Of a stretch of DNA of 64,000 nt, positions 54,006 to 64,000 are shown piece by piece. Each line of letters begins with the position of its first letter. Position 1 is the stretch's first letter. A program made the position numbers and the translations under genes. The DNA comes from Achatina immaculata (taxonomy: Eukaryota > Mollusca > Gastropoda > Stylommatophora > Achatinidae), in NCBI GenBank assembly GCA_009760885.1, contig CM019713.1, forward strand, positions 11,679,774-11,743,773, given 5' to 3'. The notes under the pieces are model-generated. The model had not been told where the DNA came from and made no database searches. It saw only the letters and a program-made list of their open reading frames with translations.

Positions 54006-54530
54006 TACTACAGGGAGGGAAAAACCTGACCGACGCTCAGGGTTGACAAAAGCGTGGCTGGCGTAACGGACACGGGGGAAAAGAAAAGTTGTGGCTTGTC
54101 CCTGGAGCGAGGAGAATGGCCGTTGTTGAATGACTGAAGATATGTCTGTAATCGTTGTCGTCTTAAATGGCAGATCCGGAGTCTCTGGAGCTATCGACCT
54201 CATCACGATGTTCTTTGTCAGTTCTGACAGTTGTACATTATTGTCATCATGTCGGAATTAGACTCCTCATCTGTCAGTGGTCAACCTGCCTCCTCGGTTT
54301 GGCTCTTTAAAAACTGTCCGTCTGTGGGAGGATTGTTGCTGTTCTTGTATGTGATCCGTGAAAACAGGCTGTAGCCGAAATATTGGATTTCGGTGATTTC
54401 TTCATTTATTCGTACTTGTGCTCATCTTTATTTCTGTCCTTCATGCCCCTGCCCCTCATTATTCTATGTTTTTTTTTAAAAACTGAACTATACTTTTCAG
54501 TCCACTTTACTTTTATTACTAGAATCAGCT
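54006..54530. other. no gene seen
   Basis: A minus-strand frame (54206-53946) has no domain. Confidence 0.4.
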
Positions 54531-54718
<188 letters not shown>

Positions 54719-54954
54719 GAGATAAAGGCCTGAGCCATCATCTCTATCTCTGTCTCTCTCTATGTATCTCTATCTCTCTCTGTCTCTCTCTTTCTCTGTC
54801 TCCCTCTCTCACCAAAGCATGCTTCTAAACTGCATGTGGGAAAACAAAAACATCGCCGCCGTGTCGCTGTAATTTTCCGCCCCGTTTTCCGATACAAATC
54901 AGCAATGAAAAATTTGCCTAGACCAAATCAAGTCAAAATAAGAAAAAGTCAACA

Positions 54955-56060
54955 TAAACAACATCGCCAGTCTTGGCTGTAAAGATCTGCTGTCTAGAAA
55001 TGATCAGAGGTTGTTTGAGTGATCAAGAAATTGCCCACGCCTTAGGAATGCTGCGGCCCGGAACTTCACAGAGCGATGTTGCCGGACATCTTGGAGTCAC
55101 TAGAAGTGGGATCCACAGAGCCTTCAGACGGTTTTAGGAAACTGGTCAGTACTCTCTGTTTTGGCAAGGCGTGGTCGACCACGTGTCACTGTCCAAAGAG
55201 ACGATAATATATATATATATAAGGTAACGGTAAAGGTAATCCTCTCATGCCTTAGAGGCACATAGAGATATGGTATTAGTACCCATATTTTCCTTGACCT
55301 GTCAGCACACTAGTGGGTGATATGGTCAGTATCACGCCTGGCCGCCTTTCCTTCCCCAACTCCAGAAGAAGTCGGGCACCCATTTCTGCAGCTGAGTGAC
55401 TGGGGCGCCTCCGGCTGGATTCGAACCCCCCGACCTTCGCCATGAGAGACCAGTGCACTAACCACTTCGCCACTCAGACGCCCTATGCTTTTCGCGGAAA
55501 GACAACCTTCAAGTAGCGACTGGATCACGAGTTTCCACTCAAACCATCAGGAATCACCCTCGTCAAGTTGACTTTCATTCAAGAATACTCTCAGCTCGGA
55601 TGCCTCACAAACTCGTCTGAATCGGACAAGGCAACACAGCAAATGGACTGCAAATCAATGGCGCCATGTTGTCTTCAGAGGCGAATCCAAATTTTGTTTG
55701 GAGTTTGACAGCCGTGGAAAGGTCAAGAGACAAGCTGGAGAGAAGGTTTGCTGGAAGTGCTACTGGAGCGGGAAGTTTTAAGGTGTGAGCCAGTATCTGG
55801 ACAATTGAACGTACTAACTTGGGCGTCTTTAGAATGGGCAGTGTCAATGCCCAGAAGTACTGGACGAAGTCTTCGGAGACCTTATTTTCCCCCAGAATGA
55901 GAGAGCTTGGTGGTCATTTTATTTTTATGCGCGACAATGATGTAGGGCAAACATTATAAACATGGAGTTTGATGTCAGTAGCATCATTCATCTTCTTTGG
56001 CTTGCTCGTTCTCCTGATCTTAACCCATTTGAACTGTACTAATGTTAGCTTGTGAACTAT
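54955..56060 (+). pseudogene. Tc1-like transposase, decayed and split by a SINE
   Basis: Helix-turn-helix region: GMLRPGTSQSDVAGHLGVTR then SGIHRAFRRF, stop, ETGQ. After the SINE: VSTQTIRNHPRQVDFHSRIL and ARMPHKLV; then with shifts WTANQWRHVVFRGESKFCLE, where the family has VLFSDESRF, so the first catalytic Asp is Gly; then FMRDND in place of FMQDNA; and LARSPDLNPFEL, keeping the SPDLNP motif and the final Glu. Many stops. It belongs to the DD34E Tc1 group by the SPDLNP..E spacing, as far as can be judged by eye. No inverted terminal repeats located. Confidence 0.8.
55208..55482 (-). mobile_element. tRNA-headed SINE type 1 inside Tc1 remnant
   Basis: On the minus strand: GTCTGAGTGGCGAAGTGGTT (A box region), GGTTCGAATCC (perfect B box), AAATGGGTGCCC, CCAGGCGTGATACTGACCAT, ACTAGTGTGCTGACAGGTCA, ending ATTACCTTTACC then TA repeats. 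The most complete type 1 copy here. Confidence 0.9.
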
Positions 56061-57663
56061 TATATTACTGAGACATAAGATGTTCTTTATTTTATGCTTT
56101 TTATCTTCACACGCATCGTTCATTTCCTCACAGATAGTCCGAGTTTCAATAAATCAAGTATCTGCACAAGTTGCAGATTTTATTTAGTTCGGTCTAACAA
56201 TGGTTCCGATAGAACGGTTGGTAACATCACTTGAAATAAAATAATGCATCTCCTTGGTTCATCACGGAATCACCTGAAAAAATTTTCACAACAAACAGAT
56301 CTACCATATTCTAGATGCAGCACTTCAGCTATGGTCTCAATTTCGAAATTTCTACGCGTGATATGAGAACAACTCCTAACTCTATACTATATTAGACCTT
56401 CAGCACTTGGTCATCTAATTTCAAGAGCCTTCCTCGTCTCAGTCATTTTCCCATAGAGTTCCAAAATATCAAACCTACATCTCACTTCCAATACTAATAA
56501 TCACTTTCTAACCTGAAGCATTTCTTCTGTCTGACCTAAATTAGACCTCCTAGTCCTAAAAACTCCGTCTTCCTAACTTCTTCTTACCTCTCTCTGTGTG
56601 TATGTGTCCTCCTCGCGTCCCGTTTTTCTTTCTTAACTGACAACTCGGTAATGGCGCCTATCACTCGAAACTCGTCCATTAGTTTTGGTATGTGCGCCGC
56701 TTGATTCCCGAGTCATAAATTACTATTGAGTTGTGTTGCCTGTCCACCCCCTTGTCTTTGTCTGTTTCTTCTGTTACATTTGTCAGCGTCCAGTAGTGAT
56801 GGTCTATCACTAGTATCGCGGGAATCTGTTTTCTAATACTGTGGGAGCGTTCCTCTCCCACATTTTCCATCTTTTTATGACCTGTTTTCTGCGTATCAGT
56901 AATAATGATAACTAGAATAGAAATGCTAATAGTAATAATAATCATAACATTAATAATAATAATAATACAATAATCATAACTTACAAGGGACTATGCTACA
57001 GAACAAGCTTGGGACATGTTGGGAATAACATGTATCAAATGGTCAGTAATGAACTCTAGACAGATCCCTAAACATACAAAGTTTAAAATATCATCACTAC
57101 TTATATGGTAGTAAAATGTTCAGCAAGTTAAAAATAGAATCAACTCTGACTTGCCAACTCTGAATGAAAAAATGATGGCAACGCACCTCAACCAACCGAT
57201 CACAACTCAAGTTTAGCCTTCCTAGTTTTTTTACAATGTTTCGGCGACTTAACGGCCGTACGTAAGGCTTGACTGTCCTTCCATATGTCGGCCATTGTAG
57301 GCGGAAGTCGACACAAAGTACAGTTTATTACTCTGGCATGTTACAAGATAAATAAGATATGTTTATCGCCACTAAATATAAACAGAAAGCAATTTAGTGT
57401 AGTTAAACTCGTATACAGATTAATAATATAACGTATACGGAAATTAATAATAAAATATTAACAACAACACGTCAAATAAAGAATTATGCCGTAACAACTC
57501 TTTCATGACACAACAAAAGAATGTACATGCACGCAATACACATCCGCATGCATACATACATTCAGTACTCACCAAATAATAACGCAGCACGCGTGTTGAT
57601 CTCAGTCTCTTGTCTTGTGATGAATTTACTGTGTACGAATGGAAATACTGGATGGGCAACTGG
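56061..57663. other. no supported gene
   Basis: AT-rich, with an AAT run at 56940-56970. The segment 57250-57320 shares CCGTA and AAGTCGACACA words with 4.40 kb, perhaps an old DNA transposon end. No domain in frames up to 88 codons. Confidence 0.45.
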
Positions 57664-58735
57664 AACTACTCAAAGGCATTTGATTGTGTACAACACCAGA
57701 AACTTTGGGAAATAATGGAAAAAATGGGATTTCCAACACATTTGATACAATTAACATCAGTGCTGTATCTAGACCAACAAGCAGCAGTAAGAATAAATGG
57801 TGAAACAACAACTTAGTTTGACATAAAACAAGGGGTCCGTCAGAGGTGCATATTGTCGCCTTACTTATTTAACTTGTATACTGAAAATATAATGAGGAAT
57901 GTTAGAGAAGATGTAGACAAAAATATTACGATGCCATAACAATTGGAGGTTATGAAATACCAGAGATTAGATATACTGATGACACAGTATTACTGTCCAC
58001 AACACAAAAAGGAATGGAAAAACTAATTATGTCAGTCCGTAAAAATAGCGAAGAGCAAAACCTCTATTTTAATGCGAAGAAAACTAAATTGATGATAACT
58101 AACAAAACAAATAAGGCAGCTGAAATATGTATCAATGAGGAAAAACTGGAAGAAGTGGAGAGTTTTGAATATCTTGGATCACTGCTAACTAATAATGGAG
58201 ATACATTGAGGGAAATTAAAAGGAGGTCGTCTATCGCTCTTCAGAAAGTAAAACAACTAAATAATCTGTGGAGAGGAACAGACAGAACTACAAAAACAAG
58301 ATTTTTAAGGCTTGCATCTTTCCCATCATATGCCTGTGAGATCTGGACACTTAACAAAACAGCTGAGAAATACATAAAACCCTTTGAATGTAAATGCTAC
58401 AGAAGAATTCTTAAAATATCATGGACACTAAAAAGAACAAATATATCCATACTACAAGAACTTAATACTGAGGAAGGCTGGCTAGTAAAAATTATTAAAT
58501 ATTTTGGACACATTAAATGTCATGATAATCTAAAGAAGACCGTCTTGGAAGGGTACATAATGGGAAAAAGACAGAGAGGAAGACCAAGGCGAAGATGGCT
58601 GCAAGACATGGTTGATAATCTGCAAATGGATGCATCAGCAGCAGGCCATCTTGCTCACAACCGAGAGACCTACAGGAGAGCTGTTAGGGAGGCAAAGTTC
58701 TGCAAAGGACATGCAAATGAATGAATGAATGAATG
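57664..58735 (+). pseudogene. LINE family A, long copy, (ATGA)n tail
   Basis: Truncated just after motif A (YSKAFDCVQHQKLWEIMEKM). Then LIQLTSVLYLDQQAAVRING, a stop, motif B as QGVRQRCILSP (Gly to Arg), a one-base loss near 57920, and motif C as YTDDT with both aspartates. The 236-codon frame (58014-58724) runs through NLYFNAKKTKLMITNKTNKA, SFEYLGSLLTNNGDTLREIK, ACEIWTLNKTAEKYIKPFEC, LQELNTEEGWLVKIIK and GKRQRGRPRRRWLQDMVDNL to KFCKGHANE, with the stop in the GAATGAATGAATG tail. It is the longest uninterrupted C-terminal LINE A frame in the window but still lacks the 5' half. Confidence 0.9.
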
Positions 58736-59130
58736 GAACAGCAAGTGTTTGTAAATTAGTCACCAAATGGGCCACAACACATTAAACAGTCATTCTATTA
58801 CCTCGACCGTAACTGCGAACGATCGTAACTCGGTCCGCCGTAAGTCAGTTCAAGACTATATTAAATATATAAAGAAACAAAGAACTGTTGGCTGCTACCA
58901 ATAATGCATACACGTGGTGATAGAAGAGAGGAAGAGAACACAATAAAAGCCTTTGCCAAGTTGGAGAAAAATGAACTTGTGAATAAATCTGAAGAATGTG
59001 GAAGGAAACCATAAGCCAAAACTAACAAACTTGCTCACTGAAAACGTTCAAACAGTAGCCATTAAGATGTGACGCATAGAGCTGTACGGCTGCGTTAAAC
59101 ATTGGCTTGATGTGTCTTTTATATAACTGC
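58736..59130. other. no gene seen
   Basis: At 58795-58855 CGATCGTAACTCGGTCCGCC and CGTAAGTCAG resemble the words at 4.4 and 57.3 kb; otherwise unique. Confidence 0.4.
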
Positions 59131-61113
59131 AGATGGGAAATGCAGCACAGAAATTGGGAGCAGAATAGGAATTTAGAGAATGAGAAACTTATTATAGAAC
59201 ACATCCCTATCAATGAATGTTAAAAAACGGGTCTTAAAATGCTATATTGAGTCTATCTTATTATATGGTAATGAATCATGGACAATATGCAGGTCTGCAC
59301 AAAGATCACTGAAAGCAATAGAGATCTTCTTCTTCTTCGTTCGCTTCTACCACCAAGACCGCCCCATAATACTCCTGAATTTACTCCTGTGATCCTCGAT
59401 AGGTCCCGTGGTCCCCCTGTGGTCCCCGAAAGGACCACATGAGATTCCCGAGAGGACCACAAGAGGTTCAGAGTATCGCAGGGCTTGAGCCTGTATTCTT
59501 GGTGGGTTTCAGAAGCGGGATTGCGTGACACCATGGTTTTCGTTGCACCAGTTTAATCTAGAGTTGGACTTTCTCACCGGAAAATCTCGACGTGTTTTGG
59601 ATATCAGCACATCCCCGCTGGGTGAGAGGTGGTTGCCCGTCCAGGCCAGAGTTGGACTTTCTCACCAGAAAACCTCGACGTGTTTTGGGATACCCTTGTA
59701 TCTCCGCCGGGTGAGAAGTGGTTGCCCATCCAGTCCAGCATTGGACTTTCTCACCGGAAAACCTCAGCGTGATTAGGATACGCATACATCCCCGCTCGGT
59801 GAGAGGTGGTTGCCTATTTAGACTGCGCTGGTCAAGTGTCTCCAACTTCAGCATTTTGTGGTCGTGGCCGGTACCCTTCCTAGTTGTGAGCAGAACGGAG
59901 CTTTTGTCCAGTAGGACAAATCCTCGCCACTAGTAAGTTTCACCCCTGGGTTCAGCCGGTTTAGGCGTATTATCCCAGTATGGGCGTGTTTAGGACGTGA
60001 CCGACCTCTAGAGCGGAGGTACCGTGACATGAGTAGCCATCAAGTTTCACCCATGGTTTAAGCCGGTTTAGGCATATTTCACCAGTATGAGTGTATATCG
60101 GACGTGGCCGGCCTTCTAGAGCAGAGGTGCCGTAGTATGAGTAGCTCTCGCCGCAAGACTACTGGACATACTAATTAAGCTTCACTTTATCCTTTTCATC
60201 ACATTTTCACATCGCTCCCGCACGGCAACCCTAATTGATTTTAAGCATTTTCTTCATTGGCCGGGAGGAGGTTCACTCCACGCGCGGCATCCGAAGAATC
60301 TCGCCAGCAGTGTCTTAACAACTGGGTTAAGCCGATTCAGGCTAATCTCCCGGTATGAGTGCACATAGGACGTGGCCGACCTCCAGACCAGAGGTGCCGT
60401 GATTTGAGCAGCCCTGACCTCGAGACTACTGATTACTTCACGTAATCCTTTCTTTCACTTTTTCCACAGTGGCACCGCGCAGCAACCCCATTCGCACCTT
60501 TCTTCACTGGCCAGGAGGAACCCCACTCCACGCACGGCAGCTGAATAATCTCGCCAGCAGCGGTAGATGAGCTACCAAACATGACTCATCTACCCGAAGC
60601 GTTTGGTTTTCAGGCGCCTTCGCCCCTTCTCCTGTCAGTTTAAACAGTTTTGCCACGAGAAGGCCAGGAGCTGCACTTGACTGTCAGAGGCTATTTGAGA
60701 CGCACGCCTTGGAGACATTTTATTGGAATGGAGAGCGTATCCCCACCACACCTCCGGCTATAACAGTCCTTAGAACCGCAATAGAGATGTTTAACCGTAA
60801 GAATATTGCGAATTCCCTGGACAAAAAATATTACTAATGAAGAATGTATGAGAAAAGCAGGAGAGACCCAAAAAAAAATGCAAGAGAGACAATGTACTTC
60901 CATAGGACATGCAATGAGAAGAGGGAGAATTGAAAATATTGCAACAACAGGAGAAATAGAGGGAAGAAGAGCCAGGGAAAGGCCAAAAGAAATGATACTG
61001 GATAGTTCGATCAAATGGTGTGAGATGAGATCATCGACTAAACTTATGGCCCGCATGTAGGAGTGGCTACTATGGAGAAATATAATAGCCAACGCACATG
61101 ATGATGATGATGA
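59131..61113 (+). pseudogene. LINE family D, split by a 1.45-kb insertion, (GAT)n tail
   Basis: Left part 59131-59325: CAGATGGGAAATGCAGCACAG, then AAATGCTATATTGAGTCTAT and GAATCATGGACAATATGCAG, colinear with 8.34-8.55 kb. Right part from 60778: GTTTAACCGTAAGAATATTGCGAA and the frame NITNEECMRKAGETQKKMQE, RQCTSIGHAMRRGRIENIAT, ending GCCAACGCACATGATGATGATG. The right 84-codon frame is open. Both parts join exactly when the insertion and one 11-bp repeat are removed. 5'-truncated at the KCRTEIRNR region. Confidence 0.9.
59326..60777 (-). mobile_element. family L element, full insertion with 11-bp target duplication
   Basis: Flanked by exact GCAATAGAGAT at 59315-59325 and 60778-60788. On the minus strand it begins GGTTCTAAGGACTGTTATAG and ends AACGAAGAAGAAGAAG, a GAA tail at the insertion point. 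It has no credible open frame (longest 98 codons across repeats). Internal tandem structure: about 88-bp units with GAGTTGGACTTTCTCACC at 59561, 59649 and 59738; a second unit with AGCCGGTTTAGGC and GACGTG at about 59940, 60045 and 60330; and an approximately 240-bp duplication with GAATCTCGCCAGCAG at about 60295 and 60547. A 5'-truncated copy is at 7.19 kb. It may be a non-autonomous retroelement or the untranslated regions of a deleted LINE. Confidence 0.85.
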
Positions 61114-61252
61114 TATTTTACAGGAAAGAAAAAAATAAAGCTTAACTTTAATGTAGTCTGTAACACCATAGAATGATATTCTGTACACAGAATTTAAGGT
61201 AGACCTGTTTATATCACGGACACACCTGAAATTAGTGTCTATTATTTTCCTT

Positions 61253-61606
61253 AGAAGCAGCAGGAATGTGGTTTATTAGAAGAATGTTGCGAATCCCCTG
61301 GACAGCAAAAATAACTAATGAAGAATGTATGAGAAGAGTTGGAGAGACAAATAAAACCTTGTCAAAAAATAAGAGAGAGACAATGTACTTTCATAGGACA
61401 TGCAATGAGAAGAGGAGGCACTGAAAATATTATAACAACAGGAAAAATAGAAGGGAGAAGATCAAGAGGAAGACCAAGAGAAATGATACTGGACAGTCTG
61501 ACGGGGTGGTGTGAGAGGAGATCACCAACTGAGCTGATGGCCTGCATGTACCTGGAGAAACATAATAGCCAACGCCAGTCGGCACGGCACCTGATGATGA
61601 TGATAT
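61253..61606 (+). pseudogene. LINE family D 3' end, (GAT)n tail
   Basis: GCAGCAGGAATGTGGTTTAT (MWFIRRMLRIPWT region), then a 99-codon frame with RQCTFIGHAMRRGGTENIIT, TGKIEGRRSRGRPREMILDS and LTGWCERRSPTELMACM, ending GGCACGGCACCTGATGATGATG. A small deletion near the end shifts the last codons. Second D tail within 150 bp of the preceding one. Confidence 0.9.
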
Positions 61607-61818
61607 TTTCCTTGGCCTGTTGGTACCCTAGAGGGTGATATGGTCAGCTTCATGCCTGGCCGCCTTTCATTCCCAAGTTCCATAAGGAGAAATGTACCAT
61701 TCCTATTGTTGGCTGACGGGTGTGGAAGAGGGGAATGAAAGAGAGCTCCCCGTAGGATTCGAACCCCCGACCTTCGCCATGAGAGATTAATGCGCTAATC
61801 ATTAGGCCACTCTGACGC
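61607..61818 (-). mobile_element. SINE type 1, abutting LINE D tail
   Basis: On the minus strand: CGTCAGAGTGGCCTAATGAT (A box region), GGTTCGAATCC (B box), a divergent middle, then CCAGGCATGAAGCTGACCAT and ATCACCCTCTAGGGTACC. It ends directly at the GAT tail of the LINE. Confidence 0.85.
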
Positions 61819-61929
61819 CGATGCAGAAGTTAAATGAGCAGCAAAGCAGGAGTACAACGAATAGATAAAATGCTTGGAGAAAAGCACAAAAAGATTCAGT
61901 TCAATATGTGTATGCTGACCATTTTCCTT

Positions 61930-62180
61930 GATAGACGGAGAAACAGACAGACATACAGATATGCTTACAGACTGAAAGACAGATAGATAGGCAGACACAT
62001 AGACAGACTGAAAGAGAGACAGATAGGCAGACACATAGACAGACTGAAAGACATATAGATAGATAGACAGAGAGACAGACACACAGACAGACTGAAAGGC
62101 ATACAGACAGACGGACAGACAGATTGAAAGACAGACAGACACATAGATAGACAGACAGACAGGCAGACAGACAGACAGAC

Positions 62181-62232
<52 letters not shown>
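61930..62232. repeat. GACA/GATA array
   Basis: Imperfect AGACAGAC with inserts of ACTGAAAGAC about every 40 bp, then pure GACA (about 62150-62182) and GATA (to 62232). Confidence 0.9.
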
Positions 62233-62233
<1 letters not shown>

Positions 62234-62884
62234 CCTATTTAAAACATGGGATTAACTAACACGAGTGAACCCCGCCCCCCGTAGCTTCAGAGTTTGTCCC
62301 TGCTAAACTTCCTGGACGAAGAAACACTATATCTTAAAATCTGTTTAAAATAAAAACCAGGTGTTGTTACATGTCAGTCGATGACACAACGGGCTGCCAG
62401 CGCACCCACATCTCCCCGTAAACTACCTTGCCGTACTGTTTTCCTGGAAAAAGTCTGATCCACGGTTATATGGTAGCTCCGACACGGAAGTGACCTTAAA
62501 AAGCCATTAAAAAAGGACCACAGGACCTGGTCCACTTCACATTTCTTATAACAGCGGGTAATTTTCTGTTGAATTTAACACTTTTGAGCAATGACGAAGC
62601 AAGATTTGTTCCACAAGGTTGTCCCGTGCGTTCGTTTTGTGCACACTTTCAGTTTCACTATTCTTCCTTCTAGTGAACTATCTCTTGGGGTGTATCTTCT
62701 TATTCTGTGGCTTGAAGTGGGTTATTATGAATGTTACATGTCAAATAAATAGGAGGTTGATTTTTTTTTGGGGGGGGGGGGTGGGGGTGGGGGTGGGTTG
62801 GATGTGAAGTGGGTGGGTGCTGGAATTTTTAGATGGACAAGGTTTGAGCATCAGATATAAAAAAAAGGTAGTTTAATATTTGTC
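62233..62884. other. no gene seen
   Basis: T run and G run at 62760-62798 followed by GGGTGG. A 62-codon frame has no domain. Confidence 0.45.
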
Positions 62885-64000
62885 ATGTACTTATGTCTGG
62901 ATATTCTCCCACTTTTGGTCTGGACCTTCTGCCATGTTTTGTCCGCATCATTTCCCACGTTTAGTTTGCATATTCTCCCATGTTTTGTCTGGATCTTCTC
63001 CCACGTTTTGTCTATATCTTCTTCCATGTTTGTCTGGATCTTCTCCCACGTTTTGTCTATATCTTCTTCCATGTTTGTCTGGATCTTCTTCCATGCTTTG
63101 TCTGTATATTCTCCCTTGTTTTGTCTGGATCTTCTTCCATGCTTTGTCTATATCTTCTTCCATATTTGTCTGGATCTTCTTCCATGCTTTGTATACTCTC
63201 CCTTGTTTTGTCTGGATCTTCTCCCACGTTTTGTCTATATCTTCTTCCATGTTTGTCTGGATCTTCTTACATGCTTTGTCTGTATATTCTCCCTTGTTTT
63301 GTCTGGATCTTCTTCCATGCTTTGTCTATATCTTCTTCCATGTTTTGTCTGGATCTTCTTCCATGCTTTGTCTGTATATTCTCCCTTGTTTTGTCTGGAT
63401 CTTCTCCCACGTTTTGTCTATATCTTCTTCCATGTTTGTCTGGATCTTCTCCCACGTTTTGTCTATATCTTCTTCCATGTTTGTCTGGACCTTCTTCCAT
63501 GCTTTGTCTGTATATTCTCCCATGTTTTGTCTGGGTTTTCTTCCATGCTTTGTCTATATCTTCTTCTATGTTTTGTCTATATCTTCTTCAATGCTTTGTC
63601 TGTATATTCTCCCATGTGTTGTCTATATCTTCGTCCATGTTTTGTCTATATATGCTTCCATGTTTTGTCTGGATCTTCTCTCATGTTTTGTCTGGATCTT
63701 CTTCTCTGTTTTGTCTGTATCTTCTCTCATGTTTTGTCTGGATCTTCTCCCGTGTTTTGTCTGGATCTTCTTCCATGCTTTGTCTGGATCTTCTCCCAAG
63801 TTTTGTCTGGGTCTTCTTCTACGTTATGGTTGGATTTTCTCCAACGTTTTGTAAAGACCTTCTCAGATGTTTTCTTTAGATCTTTTTTCATGTTTTGCTT
63901 GGATTTTCTCCCATGTTTCGTCCAGATCTTCTCCCATATTTGATCTGGATCTTCTCCAATGTTTAGTCCGGATCATCTCCCATGTTTCGTTTGTATCGTC
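62885..64000. repeat. minisatellite, 23-bp unit, runs off the window
   Basis: Close to 50 copies of TTTGTCTGGATCTTCTTCCATG-type units (22 to 24 bp), with GGATC and TATATC variants often alternating. Since 23 is not a multiple of three and the unit lacks stops in every plus frame, all three plus frames stay open for 300 codons or more. No coding evidence. Confidence 0.95.

Noticed and set aside
55430..55482. A tRNA gene on the minus strand
   Set aside because: A and B boxes are good, but the sequence continues into a SINE body repeated elsewhere, and no complete tRNA cloverleaf is evident.
58014..58724. Host gene of 236 codons
   Set aside because: It matches the LINE A C-terminus in several other copies and ends in the LINE tail.
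62880..63943. Hydrophobic repeat proteins of 299 to 352 codons
   Set aside because: Three overlapping frames are open at once because the unit lacks stops; no start or splice context.

Overview
The window is repeat-dominated non-coding DNA from an animal genome, most likely a lophotrochozoan and probably a mollusc. That is an inference from the style of the retroelements: many RTE-like LINE fragments, a Penelope-like element, several tRNA-headed SINE types, hAT and Tc1/mariner remnants, and long minisatellites. I find no host protein-coding gene I can defend, no rRNA or true tRNA gene, no CRISPR array and no prokaryotic-style operon. Almost every long open frame is either a decayed transposon protein or a tandem repeat whose unit happens to lack stops.

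Layout. 0-9 kb: LINE tails, two abutting hAT elements that share a target duplication (2.8-3.9 kb), a LINE with a nested short element (4.9-5.6 kb), and the best reverse transcriptase frame of family D (7.7-8.9 kb, YADD intact, frameshifted later). 9-14 kb: minisatellites, a LINE A copy split by a Penelope-like tail with an 18-bp duplication, a mariner-type MITE, and a 40-bp array carrying a CCAAT box in every unit. 14.4-20.7 kb: a CTT-rich minisatellite split by a LINE A insertion, further arrays, and an inverted copy of the CTT array. 21-30 kb: SINEs, a hAT element with a nested LINE, and a LINE E copy split by a SINE with a clean 9-bp duplication. 31-36 kb: a 33-bp minisatellite, a Penelope-like element with GIY-YIG remnant on the minus strand, and an H repeat that has grown an internal minisatellite. 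37-46 kb: LINE B, C, A and other tails, H copies and a hAT MITE. 46-51 kb: an alternating 25-bp array, a frameshifted mariner-family transposase, and more minisatellites. 51-64 kb: an H copy, a hAT remnant with nested LINE, a Tc1-like remnant with nested SINE, a LINE A copy with long frames, a 1.45-kb ORF-less element (family L) inserted in a LINE D copy with an exact 11-bp duplication, and a terminal 23-bp array.

How the parts relate. The LINE families (letters A-E, K, I, O are mine) end in short microsatellite tails: ATGA or ACTG for A, AG for B, TA for C, GAT for D and E, GAA for K, ATGG for O. In A, D and E the stop codon itself lies in the tail. Non-coding families H, L and possibly P end in GAA and look like partners of such LINEs. 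Several tails have grown into long microsatellites, so the retroelements appear to seed much of the simple-sequence DNA here. All family assignments were made by eye; none was checked against a database.
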